36,757 nucleotides of DNA from Nocardia alni (GTDB taxonomy: Bacteria > Actinomycetota > Actinomycetes > Mycobacteriales > Mycobacteriaceae), in assembly GCF_019038435.1 (NCBI RefSeq), contig NZ_JAGPOX010000102.1, forward strand, positions 1-36,757. The letters run 5' to 3'. Shown here piece after piece: positions 1 through 6,881 of this stretch (position 1 is its first letter; the number at the start of each line of letters is the position of its first letter). Under the pieces are notes generated by a model that made no database searches, was not told the DNA's origin, and saw only the letters and a program-made list of their open reading frames with translations. A program made the position numbers and the translations under genes.

Positions 1-1118
1 GGGTGGGGCCAGTTGAAGCCTGTGCCTTGGACTATGTGGATTTTTTCCTGGAGGAGCAGGTCCAGGACGAGTTGTTCGTCGTCGTGGATGGGGTAGACGG
101 TGCGGTCGATGCGGGGGAAGGCGTAGAGGGCGCCTTTGGGCGTTACGCAGGAGATGCCGGGGATGCTGTTCAATGCCTCTACGGCACGGTCGCGTTGGTC
201 GCGCAGGCGGCCGCCGGGGAGGGTGAGATCGTAGATGCTCTGGTGGCCGCCGAGGGCCGCCTGGATCGCGTGCTGGGCGGGGACGTTGGCGCACAGGCGC
301 ATTCCGGCGAGCATGGTCAGGCCCTCGAGGTAGCTCTGAGCGTGCTGGGTGGGGCCCGAGACGACGAGCCAGCCGGAGCGGAAGCCGGCGCAGCGGTAAC
401 CCTTGGACAGGCCGGAGAAGGTCAGGCACAGCAGGTCCGGGGCCAGCGACGCGACTGCGGTGTGGGTGAGGCCGTCGTAGTAGATCTTGTCGTAGATCTC
501 GTCGGAGAACACGATCAGGTTGTGGCGACGGGCGATCTCCAGCAGTTGACGCAGGATCTCGGGCGGGTAGACCGCGCCGGTGGGGTTGTTCGGGTTGATG
601 ATGACCAGGGCGCGGGTGCGGTCGGTGATCTTGGCCTCGATATCGGCGAGATCCGGGTACCAGTCGGCGGATTCGTCGCAGATGTAGTGTACGGGACGGC
701 CGCCGTTGAGGGTGGTCGCGCCGGTCCACAGCGGGAAATCCGGTGCGGGAACGAGGACTTCGTCACCGGGTTCCAGTAACGCCGTCAGCGCCATCATGAT
801 CAGCTCGGAGACCCCGTTGCCCAGGTATACCTCCTCCACGTCCACGCCGTGCACGCCGAGCGTCTGGTAGTACTGCACCACCGCGCGCCGCGCCGGCAGC
901 AGCCCCTTGGACGTGCAGTAACCGCTCGAGGCGGGCAGGGCGCGCACGATGTCCTGGAGGATCTCCGCGGGCGCCTCGAAGCCGAACAATGCCGGGCTGC
1001 CGGTGTTGAGCTTCACCACGTGATGCCCCTCCGCCTCGAGACGCGCCGCGTGCTCGGCGACCGGGCCGCGGATCTCGTATGACACCCCGGCCAGCTTGCT
1101 CGACTGCTTCACCTGCAT
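1..1118 (-). CDS. alaA: Alanine aminotransferase (AlaA-like), 3' end outside window
   Basis: PLP-dependent fold-type I aminotransferase of the AlaA/AspC subgroup, expected to interconvert alanine and 2-oxoglutarate with pyruvate and glutamate in the cytoplasm. About 372 codons are present. The order of motifs follows E. coli AlaA closely from memory: KLNTGSPALFGF near residue 37, GYCTSKG near 66, GNGVSELI near 100, NPNNPTGAVY near 175, the PLP-lysine block SGLSKGYRCAGFRSGW with Lys239, and an end at QGTGFNWP, so roughly 30 residues are missing off the window. The ATG at 1118 has a GAGGAGG Shine-Dalgarno 7 nt upstream. It is divergent from the HxlR regulator, and two palindromes lie in the shared promoter. 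Family certain; exact amino-acid preference inferred. Confidence 0.95.
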   Translation of the reverse strand, partial: MQVKQSSKLAGVSYEIRGPVAEHAARLEAEGHHVVKLNTGSPALFGFEAPAEILQDIVRALPASSGYCTSKGLLPARRAVVQYYQTLGVHGVDVEEVYLGNGVSELIMMALTALLEPGDEVLVPAPDFPLWTGATTLNGGRPVHYICDESADWYPDLADIEAKITDRTRALVIINPNNPTGAVYPPEILRQLLEIARRHNLIVFSDEIYDKIYYDGLTHTAVASLAPDLLCLTFSGLSKGYRCAGFRSGWLVVSGPTQHAQSYLEGLTMLAGMRLCANVPAQHAIQAALGGHQSIYDLTLPGGRLRDQRDRAVEALNSIPGISCVTPKGALYAFPRIDRTVYPIHDDEQLVLDLLLQEKIHIVQGTGFNWPH

Positions 1119-1152
1119 GAACGTCCTCCTCGTAGTGGCTGCAGGTCACTCT

Positions 1153-1190
1153 ACTTGGAATTTCCAAGTTGTCACTTGGTATTTCCAAGT
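1153..1190. promoter_or_regulatory. Twin 17-bp palindromic operators between alaA and hxlR
   Basis: Two near-identical palindromes are seen: ACTTGGAATTTCCAAGT (1153-1169, 8-bp arms around one central base) and ACTTGGTATTTCCAAGT (1174-1190, one mismatch). Their centres are 21 bp apart, two helical turns, so two dimers would sit on the same DNA face. They lie between divergent start codons at 1118 and 1210. Binding by the adjacent HxlR protein, with autoregulation, is an inference. Confidence 0.75.
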
Positions 1191-1209
1191 AGTCGGTTAC
1201 AGTGGGGGC

Positions 1210-1797
1210 GTGCCCCGTCGAAACTATGATCACTACTGCGCGATCAGCCGAGCGCTGGACGTCGTCGGCGACCGTTGGAGCCTGCTGGTGGTCCGCGAAT
1301 TATGCTCGGGCCCGAGGCGATACAGCGACCTGTTCGCGGATCTGCCCGGGATCAGCACCGATATGCTCGCCACCCGGCTCAAGGAACTCGAACACGACGG
1401 GATCCTCACCCGCCGCCGCGTCGGCCCCCGCGCGGCCACCGCGGTGTACGAGCTGACCGAGTTCGGGGCGGCGCTGCGCCCGGTGCTCGACGCACTATCG
1501 GTCTGGGGCACACCGCTGCTGGGCCCGCGGCGTGCCACGGACGCGGTGCGCACACAGTGGTTCGCACTACCGCTGGGTCGCGCGCTGGCCGAATTAGTCC
1601 CCGCCGGAACCGTGACGGTGCACATCGGCGAGTCGGCCATCCACTACGAGATCACCGGCGCTGGGATCACCCACGGCGACGGCCCCGCCCCCGTCCCGGA
1701 CCGGGAAATCCACCTGAGCTTCGACGATGCGGTCGAGGTGGCACTCGGCACGCGATCCCTCACCGACGTCCTACCGGCCGCACCCGCCGACTCCTGA
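1210..1797 (+). CDS. HxlR-family winged-helix transcriptional regulator
   Basis: A 195-residue regulator. Residues 8-95 match the HxlR (MarR-like winged helix) domain: YDHYCAISRALDVVGDRWSLLVVRELCSGPRRYSDLF, then ISTDMLATRLKELEHDGIL and the wing RRRVGPRAATAVYELT. The C-terminal half (about 110-195), with VTVHIGESAIHYEI and IHLSFDDAVEVALG, resembles a sterol-carrier-like (SCP2) ligand pocket often fused to this family in actinobacteria. The GTG at 1210 is chosen because it puts the N-terminus at the usual domain start and leaves both palindromes upstream; longer in-frame starts would run through the operators. HxlR proteins commonly sense redox or electrophilic stress; the signal here is unknown. 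Confidence 0.9.
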   Translation: MPRRNYDHYCAISRALDVVGDRWSLLVVRELCSGPRRYSDLFADLPGISTDMLATRLKELEHDGILTRRRVGPRAATAVYELTEFGAALRPVLDALSVWGTPLLGPRRATDAVRTQWFALPLGRALAELVPAGTVTVHIGESAIHYEITGAGITHGDGPAPVPDREIHLSFDDAVEVALGTRSLTDVLPAAPADS

Positions 1798-2000
1798 CGC
1801 GCACCCAGCGCCTACCTGGCCTCTCGGGCTGCGCCGCCATCACAGTTACCGCCCCATCGAGCCGCAGCTCATGCTCTCCCCGGCGCGTCGCCGTCGCACA
1901 CCGATCACCCACCGTCCATTCAGGCTGCGGTGCCCCGTGTTCGGTCCCGGCTCGGGCTCCCATCGGCGCCACAGCTCCGGAACACACCAGCCGGATGGGA

Positions 2001-2150
2001 CCCGGAGCTGGACGCACCGACCCGATGGCCCCTGGAGCTGGAACCCGTCAGCCGAGCGCCCCCGGAGCTGGAATGCACAAGCCCGGTGCACCCCGAGTCG
2101 GCACACTCCGGCCCGATGCATCCGATGTCGGCACATCGGCCGGGCAGCCT
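2001..2150 (+). repeat. Five-unit degenerate 30-bp tandem repeat
   Basis: Five successive 30-bp units start at 2001, 2031, 2061, 2091 and 2121. Each begins with a form of CCCGGAGCTGGA or its drifted version CCCGAGTCGGCA and ends in a Pro codon-like CCCG. One or two still weaker units may lie at 1941-2000. In the frame of the downstream hydrolase they read as decapeptides such as PGAGRTDPMA, PGAGTRQPSA and PGAGMHKPGA, and that frame stays open into the hydrolase. The rest of 1798-2255 holds no recognisable gene. Confidence 0.7.
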
Positions 2151-2255
2151 CTGTTCACACCGGATCGGCAGCGGTCGCCGGGTAGACCGGCGGACCGCAA
2201 AAATCCGGGTGTCGGTGCCCCGGTCCCCGGCGACTTACCGCGCAGAATGGCACTC

Positions 2256-3230
2256 ATGGCGAACATGCAACCACTGCAACCATTTCCGGATATCGAGCCC
2301 TACGCCTCCGGGCTGCTGGAGGTGGGGGAGGGCAACCGGGTCTACTGGGAGACCAGCGGCAACCCCGAGGGCAAACCGGCGCTGGTGGTGCACGGAGGCC
2401 CGGGCAGCGGCGGGAGCCGGGGGTCGCGGCGGAGCTTCGATCCGGACGCGTACCGGATCGTGCTGTTCGATCAGCGCGGGTGCGGGCAGAGCGAACCGCA
2501 CGCTTCGGATCCCGCGGTCGGGCTCGAGCACAACACGACCGAGCATCTGATCGCCGATATGGAACGACTGCGTGAGCATCTGGGGATCGAACGCTGGCTG
2601 CTGTTCGGCGGATCCTGGGGCTCGACGTTGATCCTGGCCTACGCTGAGCGGTATCCCACACGGGTCAGCGAGATCGTCCTGATCGGCGTCACCACCACGA
2701 CGCGTACGGAACTCGACTGGCTCTACCGGGGCGTGGGGCGGTTCCTGCCCGCGCAGTGGGAAGCGTTTCGCGACGGTGTGCCCGAGGCGGACCGCACCGG
2801 GAATCTCCTCGCCGACTACGGCCGATTGCTCAACAGCCCGGACCCGGGCACCCGCCGCCGCGCCGCGCGCGACTGGTGCGCGTGGGAGGACGCGGTCATC
2901 TCGCACGAAAACCTCGGCAGTCCAGGCCAATACAGCGCCAAGTCCGAGCCGGCGATGATGGCGATGACCCGTATATGCTCGCACTACTTCGCCAACGCCG
3001 CCTGGCTGCCGGAGGGGCAACTACTCCGCGAGGCGCACCGGCTGAAAGGAATCCCGGGCATCCTTATACACGGCCGCCTGGATCTCAGCGGCCCGGTGAG
3101 TACCGCATGGGAACTGGCGAAAGTGTGGCCCGAAGCGGAATTGCAGATCATCGAGGAGTCCGGCCACACAGGCAGCCCCGCCATGAAACAGGCCGTGCTC
3201 CAAGCAGTTCGACGATTCGCGCCGACATGA
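2256..3230 (+). CDS. pip: Proline iminopeptidase (alpha/beta hydrolase, peptidase S33)
   Basis: A 324-residue cytoplasmic serine peptidase expected to release N-terminal proline from peptides. It shows the S33 signatures: the oxyanion-hole motif HGGPGSGGS near residue 47, FDQRGCGQS near 73, the nucleophile elbow GGSWGS with Ser120, the acid in GRLD (Asp276) and His304 in EESGH. IEPYASGLLEVGEGNRVYWE at the N-terminus is typical of the family. ATGs occur at 2247, 2256 and 2265, none with a convincing Shine-Dalgarno; 2256 is a compromise. The reading frame is open far upstream through the 30-bp repeats, so a longer proline-rich N-terminus cannot be formally excluded. Function confident; start uncertain. 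Confidence 0.92.
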   Translation: MANMQPLQPFPDIEPYASGLLEVGEGNRVYWETSGNPEGKPALVVHGGPGSGGSRGSRRSFDPDAYRIVLFDQRGCGQSEPHASDPAVGLEHNTTEHLIADMERLREHLGIERWLLFGGSWGSTLILAYAERYPTRVSEIVLIGVTTTTRTELDWLYRGVGRFLPAQWEAFRDGVPEADRTGNLLADYGRLLNSPDPGTRRRAARDWCAWEDAVISHENLGSPGQYSAKSEPAMMAMTRICSHYFANAAWLPEGQLLREAHRLKGIPGILIHGRLDLSGPVSTAWELAKVWPEAELQIIEESGHTGSPAMKQAVLQAVRRFAPT

Positions 3231-3372
3231 ACTCGGACCCGGCCGTCCCGAGGCGACGGCGCTCGTACGGAGGCATGCCTCGATCCGGTGCCCGGCCTAT
3301 CGCTACATTTTGTGGCTCCACTTGTCCGATACCGGACGATCAAGGACACAGAATGTAGCGGGAGGCCGGTTC

Positions 3373-4347
3373 TCAGGTGGTGGCTACGAGAATCTCTTCC
3401 GAAACGGCCGGGCGTAGGCCGTCGGACCGGTTGCGGAAGTATCGGTCGGTGAGGTTGGCGGCCGATACGGGGTGGGCGGCGGCGAATCCGGACTCCAGGG
3501 CCAAGGCGGTGAACTGGTCGGCGGTGTAGAAGCTGATGAAGGGGGTGCCGGAGGTGCGGGCCCCGCGTTCGGCGAAGCCGCGCATGGTGAGCTCGGGCTC
3601 TTCGATCTCCTCGATCGGGCGCATATAGGTCATCGCGAGGGTTGAACCCGGTGCCAGGGAGGAGATTTGGCGAAGGGATGCGGTGTTCGCCTCGTGTGTG
3701 AGGTACATGGAGACGCCGGTGGAGGCCAGAACCGCGGGGCGCTGGGGGTCGAAACCGGTGGAGAGCAGCCGTTCCCACCAGGATTCGGTTTCGAAGTCGA
3801 CCGGCACGAATCGCAGTCCCGCCGGAACGGTGAAGCCGAGTTCTTCGAGGCGCTTGCGCTTCCACGCCTGCGCTTGCGGTTGGTCGACCTCGAAAATCCT
3901 GATGCTCGAGGTGATTTCGGGCCGCCGCTGGGCGAACGTGTCCAGGCCCGCGCCGAGCAGTACGTACTGATCGACACCGTGCGCGGCCTGCTCGACGATC
4001 AGATCCTCGATGAACCGCGCCCGCGCCACGATCCACGCGCGCATCGGGCCGGTGCCGACCGGATCCATATCCGGGCGCTCACGCCAGCCGGGCGCCGGTT
4101 CGACCAGCCGCAGTCCGACCTCGTCGACCAGCACATGCGGCGGCTGATCGACCAGCACGTGCAGGGCTCGCCACAACGCCACCCGAGCCCCGGTATCCTC
4201 CGGCGCGAGATCCTCGGATGCGCTGACAGCACTACTCGTGGCCGGGACCTCCGGGGAACGCTCGGCGCGCTCGTCCTTCGAGGGCTGGGATGGGACGGGG
4301 TCCCCGGGGGCCTGTGCCGGAGGCATGTCGTCCGGGTGAGAACTCAT
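3373..4347 (-). CDS. Class I SAM-dependent methyltransferase (TIGR00027/LCM-like)
   Basis: A 324-residue protein of the actinobacterial leucine-carboxyl-methyltransferase-like family, which is abundant in mycobacteria and nocardiae. The SAM-binding motif I is YVLLGAGLDTFAQR (about 128-141), followed by the acidic ribose-binding strand IFEVDQP (151-157). Later landmarks are FVPVDFETESWWERL, VLASTGVSMYLT and a C-terminal Rossmann-like half. The first 45 or so residues are Pro/Ser/Glu-rich and look disordered. The substrate is unknown; family members methylate small polar metabolites. No partner gene is evident. The upstream VOC gene is on the same strand, 73 bp away, so loose co-transcription is possible. 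Confidence 0.9.
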   Translation of the reverse strand: MSSHPDDMPPAQAPGDPVPSQPSKDERAERSPEVPATSSAVSASEDLAPEDTGARVALWRALHVLVDQPPHVLVDEVGLRLVEPAPGWRERPDMDPVGTGPMRAWIVARARFIEDLIVEQAAHGVDQYVLLGAGLDTFAQRRPEITSSIRIFEVDQPQAQAWKRKRLEELGFTVPAGLRFVPVDFETESWWERLLSTGFDPQRPAVLASTGVSMYLTHEANTASLRQISSLAPGSTLAMTYMRPIEEIEEPELTMRGFAERGARTSGTPFISFYTADQFTALALESGFAAAHPVSAANLTDRYFRNRSDGLRPAVSEEILVATT

Positions 4348-4420
4348 CTGCGCACCTGCCCGGTAGTCGGGTGTACTTCGAGGGAGCGACCGAAGCTGTC
4401 CGGCGCCGCTGATCGCGCGA

Positions 4421-4798
4421 TCATGCTTGCGCCTCGCCTGTGTGTGCGTGGCCCGGCTGACCCTCGGGCGCCGCCTGCAACGTCCACAGGCGTCCGTCGG
4501 GATCGCGGATGATCATTTCCGTTGTACCGAAATGGGTTTCGGTGAACTCCTCGACCACCTGGACGTCACCGTCGAAGTGGACCGCCGCCGGATCGGGTAC
4601 CCGCAGCACCAACTGTGTGCTGGGCTCCTCGTGCGGGACCTCGGCGACGAAAATGTACGGCCCGTCACCGTTGCGGAACAGTCCCGAGTTGTGATCGGTG
4701 GTGAAATCGGGCTCGTAGCCGAGGGATTGCATGAATCGGGCGGCCTTACCCCAGTTGCGGGTGGTCAAGTACACGGCCTCGATACCGTCGGTCGTCAT
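4421..4798 (-). CDS. VOC-superfamily (glyoxalase/bleomycin-resistance-like) protein
   Basis: A 125-residue protein with one vicinal-oxygen-chelate module. It begins GIEAVYLTTRNWGKAARFMQSLGYEP (the first beta-alpha-beta unit) and ends with EMIIRDPDGRLWTLQAAPEG, a classic VOC terminal strand. The expected metal ligand positions are only partly filled: a Glu lies in the FVAEV strand, and the N-terminal His is replaced. It may be a binding or stress protein rather than an enzyme. The start ATG at 4798 overlaps the stop of the upstream ribbon-helix-helix gene as ATGA, so the two are almost surely translated together. Lactoylglutathione lyase activity should not be assumed. Confidence 0.85.
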   Translation of the reverse strand: MTTDGIEAVYLTTRNWGKAARFMQSLGYEPDFTTDHNSGLFRNGDGPYIFVAEVPHEEPSTQLVLRVPDPAAVHFDGDVQVVEEFTETHFGTTEMIIRDPDGRLWTLQAAPEGQPGHAHTGEAQA

Positions 4799-4977
4799 GA
4801 TCGTGGCTCCTTTCCGTCGGTGTGTGCGGGGGCGGAGGTGGACTCGTCCAGGTATTCCCGCAGCGCCTCGGCGACCAGCGCCGACAGCGACTGCCCGGAC
4901 TCGATCGCCCGGAACTTGACCTGCTTGATCAGCTCGACCGGCAGATACACGTTGAACTGTTTCACCTCGTCGCCCAC
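4795..4977 (-). CDS. Ribbon-helix-helix (CopG-type) DNA-binding protein
   Basis: A 60-residue protein, KQFNVYLPVELIKQVKFRAIESGQSLSALVAEALREYLDE, fitting the RHH fold: a beta strand with Val/Tyr/Pro, helix 1 with KQVK, a turn at SGQSLSALV, and helix 2. An in-frame TGA two codons upstream forces the GTG at 4977 as start. There is no Shine-Dalgarno; a TANNNT element ends 6 nt before the GTG, so the mRNA is probably leaderless. It overlaps the VOC gene by ATGA. There is no toxin next to it, so it looks like a stand-alone regulator of its own two-gene operon rather than an antitoxin. Autoregulation is inferred from the repeats in the promoter. Confidence 0.8.
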   Translation of the reverse strand: MGDEVKQFNVYLPVELIKQVKFRAIESGQSLSALVAEALREYLDESTSAPAHTDGKEPRS

Positions 4978-4983
4978 GCATCA

Positions 4984-5013
4984 ACGCTAGCATGCTAGCA
5001 AGCTAGTCGACAA
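4984..5013 (-). promoter_or_regulatory. Leaderless promoter containing three 8-bp operator repeats
   Basis: On the minus strand TTGTCG (-35, 5013-5008) and TAGCGT (-10, 4989-4984) are separated by 18 bp, and the RHH start GTG follows 6 nt later. The spacer and flanks contain three 8-bp direct repeats, read on the plus strand as GCTAGCAT, GCTAGCAA and GCTAGTCG (4986-5009). The first two also make the perfect palindrome GCTAGCATGCTAGC (4986-4999). RHH dimers are known to bind closely spaced short repeats cooperatively, so repression of this promoter by the encoded protein is a reasonable inference. Confidence 0.65.
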
Positions 5014-5100
5014 CAGTGTCGCCGATTCGGTGCCCCAGATGCGGGAGTACCGACGCGTTCGACCGGCTCGGCACTCCCGTCCGCACCTGATGGGATGTGT

Positions 5101-5132
5101 TGCACCCGGCAGCCCGAGGGCGGCCGGGTGCA
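5101..5132. terminator. Candidate terminator hairpin after the aldo/keto reductase
   Basis: Perfect 10-bp inverted repeat TGCACCCGGC (5101-5110) / GCCGGGTGCA (5123-5132) with a 12-nt loop, 24 bp beyond the stop of the aldo/keto reductase gene. There is no T-run, as is common in actinobacteria. Confidence 0.45.
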
Positions 5133-5155
5133 TTCGGGAAACCAGCGGTAGGCGC

Positions 5156-6163
5156 TCAGGCCGCGGAGCTGAACAAACCGTTGACCGGCCCGTTCGTCGG
5201 CGCGGACAGCGCGTCCAGGCGCTCGGTGAGTTCCGCGGGCAACTCGATCTCGACCAGATTCTCTTCGAGTTGCTCGATCGTGCGAGGACCGATCAGGCTC
5301 GAGGTGATATCCGACCGCCCGGCGATCCAGGCCAGCGCGACCGCGACCGAGGTGGTGCCCAATTCCGTTGCGATGCGGCCGACTTCGTCCGCGATCCGCA
5401 GATTCCGGTCCGACAGCGTGTCGGTGACGAGCCGCTGGACCATCGCGGGTCCGGCGTCGCGGATCTTGCCCCACCGAGACTCCGGGGCCGGGTTCGCATC
5501 CCGATACCGGCCGGCCAGCACGCCCCCGCCCAGCGGGCTCCATGCCGTCACACCCAGTCCGTGGCGGCGGCACGCGGGCAGGACCTCCGCCTCGATCGTG
5601 CGCGCCACCATCGAGTACTGCGCCTGCAGCACGGTGAACGGCGTGCCACCGATACGCTCTGCGGCCCATTGTGATTCGACGATCTGCGCGGCGGTGAAGT
5701 TCGAGCAGCCCAGATATCGGACCTTGCCCGAGCGCACGAATCCGTCGAGGGTGGCCATCGTCTCCTCGATCGGCGTGCCCGGATCCCACTGATGGCAGTA
5801 GTAGATGTCGACGTAGTCGGTATCCAGCCGACCCAGGCTCGCCTCCAGTGCGGGTATCAGGTGCGCCCGCGACAACCCGCGGGCGTTGGGGCTCTCACCT
5901 TGGGGTGCAAAGGCTTTGGTCGCCAGCACCACTTGGTCTCGGCGTCCGCGCAGTGCACGCCCGACGATCTGCTCGGACTCGCCGTCGGAATAGACATCGG
6001 CGGTGTCGATCACGTTGTGCCCCGTGTCCAGGAATCGGTCGATGATCTGCCGCGCGTGCTGCTCGTCGCAGGTCGCGATGTAGGCCGAATGCCCGAAATT
6101 CATCGCGCCCAGGCTGATTCGGGAAACCTTGAGTCCGGATCTGCCCAGTGTCACGTAATCCAT
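5156..6163 (-). CDS. Aldo/keto reductase
   Basis: A 335-residue NADPH-dependent oxidoreductase with a TIM-barrel fold, of the YajO/PhdYeiH-like 'general stress protein 69' kind. The catalytic tetrad is present: Asp53 and Tyr58 in VIDTADVYSDG, Lys83 in LATKAF, and His124 in YYCHQWD. Cofactor-side motifs include GCSNFTAAQI and the C-terminal SLIGPRTIEQLEENL. The ATG at 6163 has a GAGG ribosome-binding site. It is divergent from a TetR gene, with CGGAAT-N4 inverted repeats between them, so induction through TetR release is likely. The carbonyl substrate is unknown. Confidence 0.92.
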   Translation of the reverse strand: MDYVTLGRSGLKVSRISLGAMNFGHSAYIATCDEQHARQIIDRFLDTGHNVIDTADVYSDGESEQIVGRALRGRRDQVVLATKAFAPQGESPNARGLSRAHLIPALEASLGRLDTDYVDIYYCHQWDPGTPIEETMATLDGFVRSGKVRYLGCSNFTAAQIVESQWAAERIGGTPFTVLQAQYSMVARTIEAEVLPACRRHGLGVTAWSPLGGGVLAGRYRDANPAPESRWGKIRDAGPAMVQRLVTDTLSDRNLRIADEVGRIATELGTTSVAVALAWIAGRSDITSSLIGPRTIEQLEENLVEIELPAELTERLDALSAPTNGPVNGLFSSAA

Positions 6164-6203
6164 GAGTATGTCCTCAACCGCTCGGTACCCCCTCGGATAG
6201 AAT

Positions 6204-6247
6204 CGGAATCATGACTCCGGTTAAAAGATACGGAATATGGATTCCGT
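6204..6247. promoter_or_regulatory. Two TetR-type operators between AKR and tetR
   Basis: Two inverted repeats of the same form are visible: CGGAAT-CATG-ACTCCG (6204-6219, five of six arm positions matching) and ACGGAAT-ATGG-ATTCCGT (6230-6247, perfect 7-bp arms). Their centres are 27 bp apart. They lie in the divergent promoter region. The second spans the ATG at 6237, which argues that the regulator starts at the GTG further downstream. Confidence 0.7.
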
Positions 6248-6266
6248 TTGTCAACGGCTCGTCGAC

Positions 6267-6830
6267 GTGACGGCCGGACGACCGCTGCGCGCCGACGCCC
6301 GTCGCAACCGGATCCGACTGCTCGAGGTGGCCGAGACGGTGTTCACCGCTCAGGGCGTGGACGTGCCGATCGAGGAGGTGGCGCGCATCGCGGGCGTCGG
6401 CGTCGGCACGGTGTACCGTCATTTCCCGACCAAACAGGACCTCGTGGACGCGATCGTCGTCGAGCGCCTGCGACGCCTCGCCGAATACGCGCATTCCGCT
6501 GCCGCACAGCCTGATTCGGCTGCCGCGCTGATCGAGGTGATCGGCCTGATCATGGCCGAGTCCACGGTGAAGAAGCACCTCGGCGCCGACGAGCCTGGCA
6601 TCAAGAAGAGCCCCGCGACCGAGCTGGTGGCGGCGGATCTGCGCGCGGCCATGGCGGTCCTGCTGAGCAGCGCGCAGACCGCCGGTGACATACGCCCGGA
6701 CCTCGACGTCTCGGACGTGATGGCCATCGTCTACGGCCTGAACGCCACCTCGGAGTACTACGGCTGGGACGCGTCGGGCCGTCGTCGCGCGATCGCTACT
6801 GTTTTCGAGGGCGTGCGTCCGCGCGGGTGA
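6267..6830 (+). CDS. TetR-family transcriptional regulator
   Basis: A 187-residue repressor. Residues 1-60 hold the TetR DNA-binding domain: RPLRADARRNRIRLLEVAETVFTAQG, then the helix-turn-helix VPIEEVARIAGVGVGTVYRHFPTKQDLVDAIV. The rest is the ligand-binding and dimerisation domain with a SAATELVAADLRAAMAVLLSSA core. The GTG at 6267 is preferred to the ATG at 6237 because it gives the common N-terminus (V/M)TAGRPLRADARRN, and because the ATG sits inside a palindromic operator. No strong Shine-Dalgarno precedes either. It probably controls the divergent aldo/keto reductase and itself. Confidence 0.88.
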   Translation: MTAGRPLRADARRNRIRLLEVAETVFTAQGVDVPIEEVARIAGVGVGTVYRHFPTKQDLVDAIVVERLRRLAEYAHSAAAQPDSAAALIEVIGLIMAESTVKKHLGADEPGIKKSPATELVAADLRAAMAVLLSSAQTAGDIRPDLDVSDVMAIVYGLNATSEYYGWDASGRRRAIATVFEGVRPRG

Positions 6831-6881
6831 CGCCTCGGGTACGCGTCGACACCGCTACGTGCGCGGTGCAACCGATGTTCC

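Noticed and set aside
3..779. Long open frame on the plus strand, 258 codons
   Set aside because: It is the shadow of the aminotransferase on the minus strand, which carries all family motifs.
1275..2255. Extending the hydrolase upstream to a 651-codon frame
   Set aside because: The first half is antisense-like Arg/Pro-rich sequence out of frame with the HxlR gene it overlaps; only the part through the 30-bp repeats is worth considering.
4795..4977. Toxin-antitoxin module
   Set aside because: The RHH protein has antitoxin size but its only coupled partner is a VOC protein, and no toxin family is recognisable beside it.
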